Notes: generated by a model not told the origin, from the letters alone. A DNA stretch of 64,000 bases from JARRKC01 sp037388505 (GCA_037388505.1 JARRKC010000001.1:62001-126000); one strand, 5' to 3'; shown: positions 1-9,673, counted from the first letter of the stretch. Made by a program: numbers and translations.

Positions 1-1447
<1,447 letters not shown>

Positions 1448-1449
1448 GG

Positions 1450-2445
1450 CTACTTTCCCTCCACGGGTATGCCGGCGGCGACCATCTTGTCTCGAAACTC
1501 CTCCTCGTATTCCTGGTAGGTGTGAACCGGAACAGGCGTATCCCAGGGATTCACATGGCGCTTTGCCCGGTTGTTGTTCACCAGGTTGCGCGTCGGGCTG
1601 AGGAAGATCCCGCCCAAGTGAACCAGTTTGCTGAATGGAAAATAGGCGAACAATACCGAGACCAGGAACAGGTGCGCGTAGAAGAGCCAATGAAGGTCCG
1701 GAGAAGCCACCGGCGAGAAATGCACCAGACCCACTGCGAGTTCTTTGACGGCACTGACGTCCGTCTTGAGGACGTGACGGAGGAAAAAACCCGTCGAACC
1801 GATTCCAAGCAGCAGCACGACGGCGAAGTAGTCCCCCAAGATCGAGATGTACCGCAACTGCGGAGAGAGAAGTCGTCTCACCAGCAGAAAAGTCCCGGCA
1901 GCAAGGAACAGCACACTCGACGCGAAGAAGACGGGAACCCCGACTTGAAAGAAGCCGTCCAAGGACTCGAGTCCCACCACCCAGCCCGGGACAGGCGCCG
2001 TAAAGAGACGCAGGTGGCGGAGCAGAATCACGAGCAGCGACCAGTGGAAAGCCAACGCACCGAACCATAGCCACTTGTCCGGTCCGAAAACGATCCGGCG
2101 TTGCTTCGGGAGGACGGCTGCACGGGTGTTGCGAAAGAGAGATCGGAACAGGAGGATTTCCAGGGCCATCCGGCCCACGGCGCCCCACCCGCTATGCGGA
2201 TTGTCGAGGGCGTTCGTCCGAATCCAGGGTAGTGATTTTTGCTGACCGCAGGTGACGGGGATTCGAAAGGGAACCGGCGACCTGGCCCAACGGATGACCC
2301 GCACCACCATCCCCACCGCGAAAATCAGGATTGCGGCATAGGGTATCCAGAAAGCAAAGAGGCCGTACAGACCAAGCAGGCTCGTCCCAGCGGCCGCCAG
2401 GAGGCCCAGCGCCGTCACCAAGACGAGCGCGAGCAGAAACTTCAT
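1450..2445 (-). CDS. dsrM: DsrM, membrane cytochrome b subunit of DsrMKJOP
   Basis: 331 residues, the usual length for DsrM, a NarI-like di-heme cytochrome b that passes electrons between the menaquinone pool and DsrK. Hydrophobic segments are visible at about residues 1-50 and from 120 onward, with membrane histidines such as FHWSLLVILLRH and LHWLFYAHLF as likely heme ligands. The C-terminus is hydrophilic and probably cytoplasmic. The ATG overlaps the stop of the upstream RsbRD-like gene by 4 bases and the stop is 2 bases from dsrK. That tight packing, together with the partner gene, makes the assignment firm even though NarI-type cytochromes occur in several complexes. Confidence 0.93.
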   Translation of the reverse strand: MKFLLALVLVTALGLLAAAGTSLLGLYGLFAFWIPYAAILIFAVGMVVRVIRWARSPVPFRIPVTCGQQKSLPWIRTNALDNPHSGWGAVGRMALEILLFRSLFRNTRAAVLPKQRRIVFGPDKWLWFGALAFHWSLLVILLRHLRLFTAPVPGWVVGLESLDGFFQVGVPVFFASSVLFLAAGTFLLVRRLLSPQLRYISILGDYFAVVLLLGIGSTGFFLRHVLKTDVSAVKELAVGLVHFSPVASPDLHWLFYAHLFLVSVLFAYFPFSKLVHLGGIFLSPTRNLVNNNRAKRHVNPWDTPVPVHTYQEYEEEFRDKMVAAGIPVEGK

Positions 2446-2948
2446 GGCATTCCCTCCTCCTCGAACGAAGGCTCTCCGCCTCCCTGAAAACGCCGAAGCA
2501 TGGCTTGGGACATGCGTTTGAGCTCAGCAATCCGAACTTCACCGAGCCTTTCTCGGTGAGCGAGATAACAGTCAACAGCGACGAGGAAGGCCTGATCGAA
2601 CCGACGGTCCAGTTCGGAAAAATCACCGGAACCCGCGACCTGACGACAGACCCACCTCAACCGCGGCAAAAAACTCAAAGCCTGCGAAGGCTTCTGCTCC
2701 TGAATCGCCCGGTACTGCAACAGGCGGTCGAACTGGCCGGGGACCGCTTTCATCTGTTCCAGGTCGAAAACCGCGTCCACGAAGTCGGCTGATCCCTGCT
2801 GTATGAGCACACCGGCAGGGTTGGCGAATGCGTCCTTGGATCGCGCGAAGGAGCGTGCCGCCTCAGGTGGATACTCGTTCAGAATCCGCTCGAGCCAGAG
2901 CTTCTTCACCTCATCGCGTCTGCGACACAGTTCGTCTATGATATCCAT
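2442..2948 (-). CDS. RsbRD N-terminal-like helical protein of the dsr operon
   Basis: 168 residues from MDIIDELCRRR. The sequence is all-helical in character, with motifs such as EVKKLWLERIL near the start and FDQAFLVAVDCYLAHRERL near the end. It resembles the RsbRD N-terminal (non-heme globin-like) domain family, a sensor-type fold better known from stressosome antagonists. No STAS domain follows it here. Its role in sulfur metabolism is not established. Position is the main clue: it lies between dsrC and dsrM and its stop overlaps the dsrM ATG, so it is translated with the DsrMK subunits. No good Shine-Dalgarno precedes the chosen ATG at 2948. A longer frame starting at 2981 would run into the repeat-rich spacer and is less likely. 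Confidence 0.65.
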   Translation of the reverse strand: MDIIDELCRRRDEVKKLWLERILNEYPPEAARSFARSKDAFANPAGVLIQQGSADFVDAVFDLEQMKAVPGQFDRLLQYRAIQEQKPSQALSFLPRLRWVCRQVAGSGDFSELDRRFDQAFLVAVDCYLAHRERLGEVRIAELKRMSQAMLRRFQGGGEPSFEEEGMP

Positions 2949-2963
2949 CGGCTTCGCAGATCC

Positions 2964-3025
2964 CAGGTCCCAAAGGACCAATTCCCAGGGGTCGTCCCTT
3001 GGGATTCGGTCCCTTGGGATTCGGT
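2964..3025. repeat. Short palindromic/tandem intergenic repeat, CCCTTGGGA type
   Basis: A 15-base unit, gtcccttgggattcg, occurs twice in perfect tandem at 2994-3008 and 3009-3023. Just before it, ggtcccaaaggacc at about 2966-2979 forms an inverted repeat. The same word style recurs at about 41050-41115 and, more loosely, at 8640-8830. It lies in the roughly 100-base spacer between dsrC and the next gene. Confidence 0.75.
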
Positions 3026-3030
3026 GTCTT

Positions 3031-3047
3031 CGCAGCGCCCCGCTGCG
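3031..3047 (-). terminator. Stem-loop directly after the dsrC stop codon
   Basis: cgcagc (3031-3036) pairs with gctgcg (3042-3047) across a 5-base loop, abutting the dsrC TAA at 3048-3050. There is no U-tract, so an RNA-stabilising or processing stem, or a partial terminator, is more likely than a strong intrinsic terminator. DsrC is usually needed in excess over DsrAB and DsrMK, which such a stem could support; that is inference. Confidence 0.5.
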
Positions 3048-3365
3048 TTAAACGCAGCCCGTCGGCTTCGGCAGACCGGCGACCTTGCAGGCGCCTTTGG
3101 CGGGCCCGGAAGGAAACAGGTCGTAGATCTCCTTGAGCTTGAATCCGGTCGACTTGCAGAGCTTGCGGATCATCGGCGCAATCCCGAACTCGACGTAGTA
3201 GTCCCTGAGGTAGTTGACGACCTTCCAGTGATCCTCGGTCAGCTCGTCGACTCCTTCGGTTTGAGCCAGGGCCTTGGCAACCTCCTGGTTCCACTTATCA
3301 GGCTCTTGAATGAATCCATCCTCATCGATTTCGAGATTGATCGATCCTACTTGGAAAACTGGCAT
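3048..3365 (-). CDS. dsrC: DsrC, sulfur carrier protein with both redox cysteines
   Basis: 105 residues. DsrC carries the sulfur from sulfite reduction by DsrAB as a trisulfide between two cysteines of its flexible C-terminal arm, and this is reduced by DsrMK. The arm is fully conserved here: GACKVAGLPKPTGCV, with cysteines at 93 and 104 (penultimate). This separates it from TusE-like proteins that lack one cysteine. The start at 3365 (MPVFQVG) is fixed by AAGGAGA 7 bases upstream. A longer frame to 3428 would overlap the TPR gene and has no ribosome site. It lies 13 bases after the TPR gene and is followed at once by a stem-loop. Confidence 0.97.
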   Translation of the reverse strand: MPVFQVGSINLEIDEDGFIQEPDKWNQEVAKALAQTEGVDELTEDHWKVVNYLRDYYVEFGIAPMIRKLCKSTGFKLKEIYDLFPSGPAKGACKVAGLPKPTGCV

Positions 3366-3378
3366 GATTCGTCTCCTT

Positions 3379-3999
3379 TCATCCCTTACTTGATTGGCTC
3401 TCGCCACCCTCGTCGCTATCCGATTCATCTCCCCCGAACTCCATGACCAGTGCCGGTGACGAAGCCCCGTCGGACTTTTCGAGTTCGCGAATGAACTCGG
3501 GGTCGGGGGAATAACCCCTCATAATGGCCTCTCCCAAGACCTCCCGTGCCTCTTCCACCCGACCCAGAGCATGCAGACCAACGGCCAGGTGGTAGTGACC
3601 TGCGCCCATTTCCGGAGCGAGCATGACGACTCGCTCAAAACACCGGACCATCTCGTCGACCTGCTTTGTGTACAGATATCCCAATCCAAGATTGAAATGG
3701 GCCTGAACGAGATCGGGATCGCATTTCAGAGCCCGGCGGTTCGCCTCGATGCAGCCCTCGAAGTCCCACTTCGAGAGTCGGGCTCCGCCCAGGTTTACCC
3801 AGGCTTTGGCCATCCCCGGATCGAGCTCTACGGCCTTTTCGAGTTCCCGCTCTCCCTGGCTCAAGAACCCGACATTGAGCAGAGCAGTGCCCAGTTTCCA
3901 ACGGACTTTCGCCGACTCGGGATGTCGAGCCGCCTCTTCCCGGAGTTCAACGATCGGGCGGCCTGCTTTCGATGTTTCTGTCATCTGTCGCACTTCCAT
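3379..3999 (-). CDS. TPR-repeat protein of the dsr operon
   Basis: 206 residues from MEVRQMTETS. At least four tandem tetratricopeptide-like helical pairs lie between about residues 20 and 170: KVRWKLGTALLNVG, AKAWVNLGGARLSK, VQAHFNLGLGYLYT, AGHYHLAVGLHALG. The C-terminal tail is acidic and serine-rich. There is no signal peptide, so it is probably a cytoplasmic scaffold. The start overlaps the upstream HEAT-like gene by 19 bases. AGGAG is present but 13 bases from the chosen ATG; the second ATG at 3984 is the alternative. Its function is unknown. Being locked between dsrN/HEAT and dsrC suggests a role in assembly, or in handling of DsrAB or DsrC, which is inference only. Confidence 0.75.
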   Translation of the reverse strand: MEVRQMTETSKAGRPIVELREEAARHPESAKVRWKLGTALLNVGFLSQGERELEKAVELDPGMAKAWVNLGGARLSKWDFEGCIEANRRALKCDPDLVQAHFNLGLGYLYTKQVDEMVRCFERVVMLAPEMGAGHYHLAVGLHALGRVEEAREVLGEAIMRGYSPDPEFIRELEKSDGASSPALVMEFGGDESDSDEGGESQSSKG

Positions 4000-4463
4000 C
4001 TTTTTTCTTTTTCTCCTGGTACAGTTAACGAGCGGGCTATGCGTTCCCCGACCTGCCCGGGACAAGCGGTCGACAGACGTTCGAGCGTCTGCCGGAGTCG
4101 CCCCTGTAGACCCGCATCGGCGGAGAGGCGAGTCAGGTCCGGCACGACCGGCAACAGCAGTTCGGGCTTCTCTTCCGCTATGGCCAACAGAACGTCCGGA
4201 GCTGTCAGCCCGTTCGTACCGGACTCGTCGTTCATGGCCCAAACGAGCCGCCGGATCACCTCCCCGATCAGCTTCGGGCGGTGTCTCGCCGCCAGTGCCA
4301 GACCGCGGGCCCCTGCCCTGCGACGAGTCGGGTCCTGGCGGTAGGTCATCCCCAGGAGAAACCTCACGGCCCCGGACGTTTCAGCGACCAGAGCCTCGAG
4401 CGCCGCTTCGTCTCCCCCTATGTACTGCTCGACGGCTCCTTCGACACGCTGACGCAGTGTCAT
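3981..4463 (-). CDS. HEAT-like helical-repeat protein of the dsr operon
   Basis: 160 residues starting MTLRQRVEGAV. It is rich in alternating amphipathic helices, such as RRRAGARGLALAARHRPKL and DVLLAIAEEKPELLLPVV, in the pattern of HEAT/armadillo repeats. No catalytic motif or signal peptide is visible. The start is set by GGAGG 6 bases before the ATG at 4463, which overlaps the dsrN stop (ATGA), so it is translationally coupled to dsrN. The role is unknown. Scaffold or adaptor proteins of this kind are used in cofactor insertion and complex assembly elsewhere, but nothing in the sequence proves it here. Confidence 0.65.
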   Translation of the reverse strand: MTLRQRVEGAVEQYIGGDEAALEALVAETSGAVRFLLGMTYRQDPTRRRAGARGLALAARHRPKLIGEVIRRLVWAMNDESGTNGLTAPDVLLAIAEEKPELLLPVVPDLTRLSADAGLQGRLRQTLERLSTACPGQVGERIARSLTVPGEKEKRWKCDR

Positions 4464-5842
4464 ACCGCACCTCCGGAGGCCGCACGAAGCCAGGCTTCTC
4501 CCCACCCGTCCACACTCAAAGCATGCAGATGCGTGTAGGAGGCCAGCACCGACCGATAACAAAGGCCATCCCGTCCGCCCCCGATCCCGGTCCCCTTCTG
4601 CAACCGCAACACAGTCTGCAGATCCGTTTCCGAGGAAGTCCGGGAATAATGGAACTCATGGCCCCGCAACCGGGTGCCCGGTTTCAGGAAGGGGTTGGCG
4701 GCTTCCACTTCTCCCTCGACGTAACCATGTCCTTGAGGGCGCTTCATCTGCTCGATATCGATCGGCAGAGCACCCACCATGGGAAACGATTCCTGCCCCC
4801 AGCGCAACGTCCTCGCCAGGTACATCAGGCCGCCACACTCGGCCCAGATCGGGAGACCTTCCTCAGCTCGACGCCGTAGTGAGTCTCGAAACGCCCGATT
4901 CTCCGAAAGCCGCCGGGCGTAGACTTCCGGAAACCCGCCGCCGGCGTAGAGCGCGTCGATCTCGGGCAACTCGTCCGTCTCCAGCGGTGACACCGGGACG
5001 AGTTGAGCACCGGCTTCCTCGAGCAGCTCGAGGTTCTCCTGATAGTAGAAGGAGAACGCCCGATCCCGCAGCACTCCCACCCGTACTCGATGTCCGGTTC
5101 GCGGGGAACCGCGTCGAATCTCCGCGTGCTCGAGCGGCCGAGCCGTCGCCGCAACTCCCAGCAGACGATCGATATCGACGTGCTTTTCCATCAAATCCGC
5201 AAGACGATCCAGGACGTCGTCATCCCGATCCTCTTCGTCGACCGTGACCAGGCCGAGATGCCGGCTGATCAGACCGGTTTCGTCGAGTCGGGGTACCGCG
5301 CCGAGGACCTCGAGGCCCGTCGCGTCCAAAACGGCCTGTCGGATCACTTGTTCCTGTCGGCAGGTCGCGACGCGGTTGAGAATGACTCCTTGCAGGTCCA
5401 GATCGGGATCCAGAGCCCGGCAGCCCGCCACGAGGGCCGCGACCGTCCGCGTCGTCTTGGTGGTATTGACCACCAGCACGACGGGCGTCCGGAGCGTCTT
5501 GGCCAACTCGGCTGTGGAATGGCTTCCCTGGGGGTCGAGGCCGTCGAACAGTCCCCGATTCCCCTCGATCACAGCGACTCGAGTCCCCATGGATCCTCGC
5601 TGCAATGTGGACAAAAGAGCAGCCGAGTCCATGAAAAAGGTATCGAGATTACGGCCCGGTCGGCCGCTCGCCCGTCCGATCCATGCGGCGTCGATGAAAT
5701 CAGGACCCTTCTTGAAGCCGGCAACCGGCAGTCCTCGTCGGACCAGGGCCCGCAGGATCCCGAGGGTCACAAAAGTCTTCCCGCTGTCCCCGGACAGTCC
5801 GGCGACAATGACCCTCGGTACTCCCATCTTGTCAACGCCCAT
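4460..5842 (-). CDS. dsrN: DsrN, siroheme amidase (cobyrinate a,c-diamide synthase family)
   Basis: 460 residues, typical of CobB/CbiA enzymes. The N-terminal half is an ATP-dependent dethiobiotin-synthetase-like domain (VIVAGLSGDSGKTFVTLG, P-loop). The C-terminal half is a class I glutaminase domain with the nucleophile in WAECGGLMYL and a late histidine in GHEFHYSR. In dsr operons the enzyme is believed to amidate siroheme to the siroheme amide used by DsrAB, rather than to act in cobalamin synthesis, and the location supports that reading. The gene lies 102 bases after dsrD. An alternative start at 5827 (MGVPRV) aligns well with family starts. Nothing looks damaged. Confidence 0.9.
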   Translation of the reverse strand: MGVDKMGVPRVIVAGLSGDSGKTFVTLGILRALVRRGLPVAGFKKGPDFIDAAWIGRASGRPGRNLDTFFMDSAALLSTLQRGSMGTRVAVIEGNRGLFDGLDPQGSHSTAELAKTLRTPVVLVVNTTKTTRTVAALVAGCRALDPDLDLQGVILNRVATCRQEQVIRQAVLDATGLEVLGAVPRLDETGLISRHLGLVTVDEEDRDDDVLDRLADLMEKHVDIDRLLGVAATARPLEHAEIRRGSPRTGHRVRVGVLRDRAFSFYYQENLELLEEAGAQLVPVSPLETDELPEIDALYAGGGFPEVYARRLSENRAFRDSLRRRAEEGLPIWAECGGLMYLARTLRWGQESFPMVGALPIDIEQMKRPQGHGYVEGEVEAANPFLKPGTRLRGHEFHYSRTSSETDLQTVLRLQKGTGIGGGRDGLCYRSVLASYTHLHALSVDGWGEAWLRAASGGAV

Positions 5843-5944
5843 AGGTCTATCCCATCGGACGACGGATCAGTGTGGAGATCTGCACGCCGGGCGGGCGAAA
5901 CCCCGCCCGGCATTCTTACTCGGCGAAAAACGGATCAAACCGCT

Positions 5945-6190
5945 TTAGCCTTCAGGCGGCAGCGTCACGTAGCTGCCCCCAACGTACGAGTAGATGCACC
6001 GTCCGCCGTCGATCAGCTCGCGGATGGCTTGCTTGCAGGTGGTCTTCGAGCACCGCTCGTCTCCGAACTTCTGCATCATGGCCTTCGTGAGATCGATGGG
6101 CTTCAGATTCTTCTTCCCATGGAACTCCCGGACCAATTCGTACATGGCGTTCGCCACCTCTTCCACACTCAATTCCTGACCGTCACTCAT
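5945..6190 (-). CDS. dsrD: DsrD, winged-helix activator of DsrAB
   Basis: 81 residues, matching the roughly 78-residue DsrD family. The C-terminal half (KTTCKQAIRELIDGGRCIYS, then VGGSYVTLP) fits a winged-helix ending in a beta-wing. DsrD binds and stimulates DsrAB, and is strongly associated with organisms that reduce rather than oxidise sulfur, although exceptions are known. It sits 12 bases after dsrB with AGGAG 7 bases before the ATG. The sequence is divergent from the Desulfovibrio protein, so the call rests on size, fold pattern and position. Confidence 0.85.
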   Translation of the reverse strand: MSDGQELSVEEVANAMYELVREFHGKKNLKPIDLTKAMMQKFGDERCSKTTCKQAIRELIDGGRCIYSYVGGSYVTLPPEG

Positions 6191-6202
6191 GGTGCACTCC
6201 TC

Positions 6203-7285
6203 TCACTGGCGGAAATGCATCGATGTCCGAAAGCTGACTCCGGCATGAGTGAAATCATCGATGTGATACTTGGTGAACTCGATGCCGGTCAACTTGAAGA
6301 AACGAGGCCAACCGATTCGCTCGATCCACTCGCCCATTCGTTCGAAGCGTCGTGCATTTGCCGCATAAACCTCGACGATGTTCTTGACCGCATCCACAAC
6401 CTCCGGCCAGCGCGGTGGGTTGTTCGGCAGATAAGGAATGGCCAGCTTCGAAAACATGGGTTCGTGCCGGGCATTGCTCACTTTTCCGCCGACCCAGATG
6501 GACACACCGTCCATCTCGGGATCGTTCAAAGTCATCGAGGGACAGACGGTGTAGCAGTTGGCGCAGAACATGCACTGCTCTTCGACCACCTCGACCGAAG
6601 GCTTTCCGTCCACGGTGGTGGGGCGGATCGCACCCGTCGGGCAGGCGGCTACCGTCGTTGGGATTTCGCACTGTGCGCGAATCGTGTCATGGTTGATCTT
6701 CGGCGCCCGCCGGTGCACGCCCAGGATGGCGATGTCCGAACAGTGAACGGCACCGCACATGTTGAGGCAGCAGGCGAATGCCAACCGCAGCTTGGCCGGG
6801 AGCTTCGCCTCCGTAAAATAGCCGCTCAACTCATCCATCAGTGACTTCACGACTCCTGAGGCGTCGGAAGCAGCGGAATGGCAGTGGATCCAGCCCTGGG
6901 TGTGCACGGGGTTGCTGATCGCGGCACCCGTGCCTCCCACCAGATAACCAGCCTCATTCAAACGCTTGATGAGAGGCTCGACGAGGCTTTCATCCGTCAC
7001 CAGAAACTCCACATTGTTCCGACTGGTATACCGGAGATGTCCGCCGGAGAACTCGTCCGCAAGGTCGGCGAACAACCGGATCGAGTGAACGCTTGCCAAC
7101 CGCGGCGTGGCTGCTCGAACCGTGTAGAGGCGATCACCCGACTCCGCGACGTGAACGATGACTCCCGTCCTGGGAATCTCATGATATTTCCACTTCCCCC
7201 AGTTCTTCTTGATGATGGGGGGAAGGAACTTCTCGTAGTGCGGAGGTCCGATGTCCGTGACTCTTTTCTTTCCATTGGTAGACAT
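6203..7285 (-). CDS. dsrB: DsrB, dissimilatory sulfite reductase beta subunit
   Basis: 360 residues, normal for DsrB. With DsrA it forms the siroheme sulfite reductase that makes a DsrC-bound trisulfide from sulfite. The siroheme/[4Fe-4S] region is visible as CCLNMCGAVHC followed later by CPTGAI. A ferredoxin insert follows, CMFCANCYTVCP at about residue 240. The start at 7285 (MSTNGKK) has AAGGAG 8 bases upstream. A frame reaching 7342 would overlap dsrA and is rejected. Spacing to dsrA is 31 bases and to dsrD 12 bases. Confidence 0.97.
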   Translation of the reverse strand: MSTNGKKRVTDIGPPHYEKFLPPIIKKNWGKWKYHEIPRTGVIVHVAESGDRLYTVRAATPRLASVHSIRLFADLADEFSGGHLRYTSRNNVEFLVTDESLVEPLIKRLNEAGYLVGGTGAAISNPVHTQGWIHCHSAASDASGVVKSLMDELSGYFTEAKLPAKLRLAFACCLNMCGAVHCSDIAILGVHRRAPKINHDTIRAQCEIPTTVAACPTGAIRPTTVDGKPSVEVVEEQCMFCANCYTVCPSMTLNDPEMDGVSIWVGGKVSNARHEPMFSKLAIPYLPNNPPRWPEVVDAVKNIVEVYAANARRFERMGEWIERIGWPRFFKLTGIEFTKYHIDDFTHAGVSFRTSMHFRQ

Positions 7286-7316
7286 GCCAAAACTCCTTGT
7301 CAGGGACGGCGGAGGG

Positions 7317-8498
7317 TTACTCGTCGTCTTCGTCAGCTTCAAAGAAGATGTAAGGATTGCTGCGCGGCTGCAAGATCATCTCGGGCGTCGGATCGAGACC
7401 GATCTGTTCCAGAAAATTGCCCAGACCAATCCGCTGAATGAACTCTCCGGTACGCTCGCGATTCTTGCCATGTTCCGACCACAGATCCCAAATCGCCTCG
7501 ACGAGTTCCTTCAGGTCTTCGTATGGAGGCTCCATCTCCAGGAAAGGTACAAAGACCGAGGAGAGAAGGGCGCCGCCGATGATGGGTGCCTTGGAACCGA
7601 TCAGGATGGTGGCTCCCCGTTCCTTGCCGGGCGACAACGCCTTGGGCATGACGTTGATGCAGTGCATGCACTTGACGCAGTTCGAGTCGTCGATGTCGAG
7701 TTTATTGCCGTCCCAGGCCATGCAGCCTGTGGGACAACGGTCCACCACGTCGTCCAGAATGTCGAAATCACCGCCCTTGGCGTATTCGCGGACGGCGTCC
7801 TGATCGATCTGAATCTCATCCTTCCACGTACCGATGATGGACATGTCGGCCCGGGCGATCGACGCCACGCAGTCATTCGCACAGCCGGCCATCTTGAATT
7901 TGAACTTATACGGGAAGGGCGGACGGTGCATCTCGTCCTGATACTGCATGGTCAAGTCGTAAGTGAGAGCCATCGTGTCGTAGCAGGCCCACTCGCAGCG
8001 CGCCATGCCGTTGCAGCAACTCGGTGTTCTCACACAGGAGCCTGACCCACCGAGGTCGAACCCCAACTCCGCCAATGCCTGAAAGGTAGGCTCCAGCTCT
8101 TCCGTCGAGCATCCCAGGAAGATGATGTCTCCCGTGGAGCCGTGCATGTTGGTCAGCCCCGAGCCGTGCTCCTCCCAAATGTCACACAGCTTGCGCAGGA
8201 TGTCTGAGGTGTAGAACCACCCCGCCGGCTGATTGATGCGCATGGTGTGGAACTCGGCCACTTCAGGGAATTCTTCCGGCAGATCGTTGTAGCGTCCGAT
8301 GACGCCTCCTCCGTATCCCATCACACCGACCAGACCACCATGTTTCCAGTGACCGATCCTGTCACTGTAGGAACGCTCGAGTACCCCCAACAGATCCTTG
8401 GCTTTCGGGTTGTCGAGGCTCTTGATCTCCTTGACAAAGCTGGGCCAGGGACCTTTTTCGAGCTCATCGACGAGCGGGGTCTTCCTCTGTTCGCTCAT
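7317..8498 (-). CDS. dsrA: DsrA, dissimilatory sulfite reductase alpha subunit
   Basis: 393 residues, close to the family norm of about 400-440. Cysteines binding the siroheme-coupled cluster appear in TPSCCNGMARCEWACYD and MAGCANDCVAS, and a ferredoxin domain in CVKCMHCINVMP near residue 270. That ferredoxin motif has only three cysteines in the usual spacing; the upstream CPTGC may supply the fourth, as in other DsrA proteins. The start at 8498 (MSEQRK) has AAGGAG 5 bases upstream and heads the operon. The 437 bases before it hold no gene and should contain the dsr promoter. Whether the enzyme groups with reductive or oxidative types needs a tree; the neighbouring dsrD favours reductive. 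Confidence 0.97.
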   Translation of the reverse strand: MSEQRKTPLVDELEKGPWPSFVKEIKSLDNPKAKDLLGVLERSYSDRIGHWKHGGLVGVMGYGGGVIGRYNDLPEEFPEVAEFHTMRINQPAGWFYTSDILRKLCDIWEEHGSGLTNMHGSTGDIIFLGCSTEELEPTFQALAELGFDLGGSGSCVRTPSCCNGMARCEWACYDTMALTYDLTMQYQDEMHRPPFPYKFKFKMAGCANDCVASIARADMSIIGTWKDEIQIDQDAVREYAKGGDFDILDDVVDRCPTGCMAWDGNKLDIDDSNCVKCMHCINVMPKALSPGKERGATILIGSKAPIIGGALLSSVFVPFLEMEPPYEDLKELVEAIWDLWSEHGKNRERTGEFIQRIGLGNFLEQIGLDPTPEMILQPRSNPYIFFEADEDDE

Positions 8499-8935
8499 GT
8501 TCACTCCTTCCCTTCGCCGGTTTGGACTCGAACCATTCGTTCAAGTCGCACGCACATCTGTTCTCCCGACTGAGGAGAACTCTTCCGGGAGCGATTTACA
8601 TGCAATTTAAGGTCCGCCACACCGGCCGCGGCACTTATGAAGCAACCCGGGGTTTCCGACCGAATCCGGGGCCCAACGAGGGTCTCAGGGACCCGCGGCG
8701 GCGAATTCCAGAACCCTGGGCAGCAACTCGCAAGGTTGGCTCCGAACGACCTCTCAAACGTGGCACTCCATGATCGATTTGGAGATTGGGGCCTCGGGGC
8801 TTGGTTCCTTGCGCCCCTATGGGGACCGACCCGGGATCCACAGTCAGAACGTGCAGGGTGCGACTGGAGGGATGCGCCTGCGTCGAGGCGATGGGGCATT
8901 AGACTCAGAATCGTGGGGCAATTACCGCAAGAAGT
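8499..8935. other. 437-base dsr promoter/leader region without a gene
   Basis: No coding sequence with a plausible ribosome site is seen here. On the minus strand the region must hold the dsrA promoter, but no canonical -35/-10 pair stands out. About 8640-8830 is rich in G/C palindromic words (ggtctcagggaccc, ggggcctcgggg), related in style to the repeat after dsrC. Two overlapping hairpins lie closer to dsrA (see 8561-8591). Confidence 0.5.
8561..8591 (-). promoter_or_regulatory. Two mutually exclusive hairpins in the dsrA leader
   Basis: ttctcc (8561-8566) can pair with ggagaa (8574-8579). ctcccg (8563-8568) can instead pair with cgggag (8586-8591). The two stems share bases, so only one can form. 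They sit 63-93 bases before the dsrA ATG, inside the likely 5' leader. With 6-base stems, chance is possible. Confidence 0.3.
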
Positions 8936-9472
8936 CTACTTCTTGGAGTCATCCAGTTTCCGCAACTCCCGAAAGACGGAGAGAAGTGACGGACGATGCT
9001 TCATGTCTTCCCGCGCTTCCTGCCAGAGGGCCATCGGCCCACTCTCGACGATCTCCTCGATCTTCCGGTAACGCTGCCGGTCGTCAGCGAATTTCGTCTT
9101 GAGCCGCTTGGCATAGGCGGCTCTCAGCTTTTCCAGAAGGGTGTCGAGGCTGCAGGGTTTCGACAGATAGTCGAAAGCTCCGAGCCGAGTGCACTCGACT
9201 GCCGTGGCGATCGATCCGAAAGCGGTCAGAATGATGACCTCCAGGTACTGGTGACTTTCCCGCAGGATCTGCAGCAGCTCGATGCCGTCCATCTCAGGCA
9301 TCATGAGATCGACAAGCGCCAGGTCGAAGCCGCCTCGGCGAGCGGCCTCCACCGCCTCCGGACCGCTGGAAACACCGGTCACCTCGAAGTCCCGGGCGGA
9401 AAGTCGCTCGGAAATCGTGTTCACGAAATCCACTTCGTCATCGACCACCAAGAGTCTGATCGCGTCCGACAT
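8936..9472 (-). CDS. Receiver-only response regulator upstream of the dsr operon
   Basis: 178 residues from MSDAIRLLVVDDE. The receiver domain fills residues 5-125: acidic pocket DDE, phospho-acceptor in LVDLMMPEMDG, T/S switch in ILTAFGS and lysine in YLSKP. The remaining 55 residues are charged and helical, with no helix-turn-helix or other output domain. The start at 9472 is fixed by AGGAG 7 bases upstream; the frame can extend to 9532 without support. It points the same way as the dsr operon, 437 bases away, and is divergent from sulP. Its receiver shares a DDExxFVxTxxERL core with the receivers at 12777-13147 and 14946-15305, so the three may belong to one phosphorelay. It probably acts by protein contact. 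Confidence 0.85.
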   Translation of the reverse strand: MSDAIRLLVVDDEVDFVNTISERLSARDFEVTGVSSGPEAVEAARRGGFDLALVDLMMPEMDGIELLQILRESHQYLEVIILTAFGSIATAVECTRLGAFDYLSKPCSLDTLLEKLRAAYAKRLKTKFADDRQRYRKIEEIVESGPMALWQEAREDMKHRPSLLSVFRELRKLDDSKK

Positions 9473-9644
9473 GATCAACTCCTGTCCCCCAGAGGCCGTC
9501 CGGGTGAGGCATACCACACAAGGATGTGTCACTTGGCGGCGTCGTCATGTTAGCACAGAGGGCAAGCAGCTCACGAGCCACAATCTTCCGCTTAATCTCG
9601 TGCCGCGAGCGGGTGAACAGCGCGCTCGGCACCCCACGTGCATG

Positions 9645-9673
9645 TTGGATGCAATTTTGACGGAGGTTAGAAT
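9645..9673 (+). promoter_or_regulatory. Putative sulP promoter TTGGAT-17-TAGAAT
   Basis: TTGGAT at 9645-9650 and TAGAAT at 9668-9673 are separated by 17 bases. A start of transcription near 9680 would fall 2 bases before an in-frame ATG at 9682, giving a nearly leaderless message. It also overlaps the GGAGG that would serve a TTG start at 9673, so the two start models compete. Confidence 0.45.

Noticed and set aside
5003..6844. 613-codon plus-strand open frame across dsrN-dsrD-dsrB
   Set aside because: It spans three well-supported minus-strand genes and its translation has no family features.
9481..9545. FNR/CRP-like palindrome (acacaaggatgtgt) upstream of the receiver gene
   Set aside because: Arms are only 4-5 bases and do not match TTGAT-N4-ATCAA or the CRP consensus.
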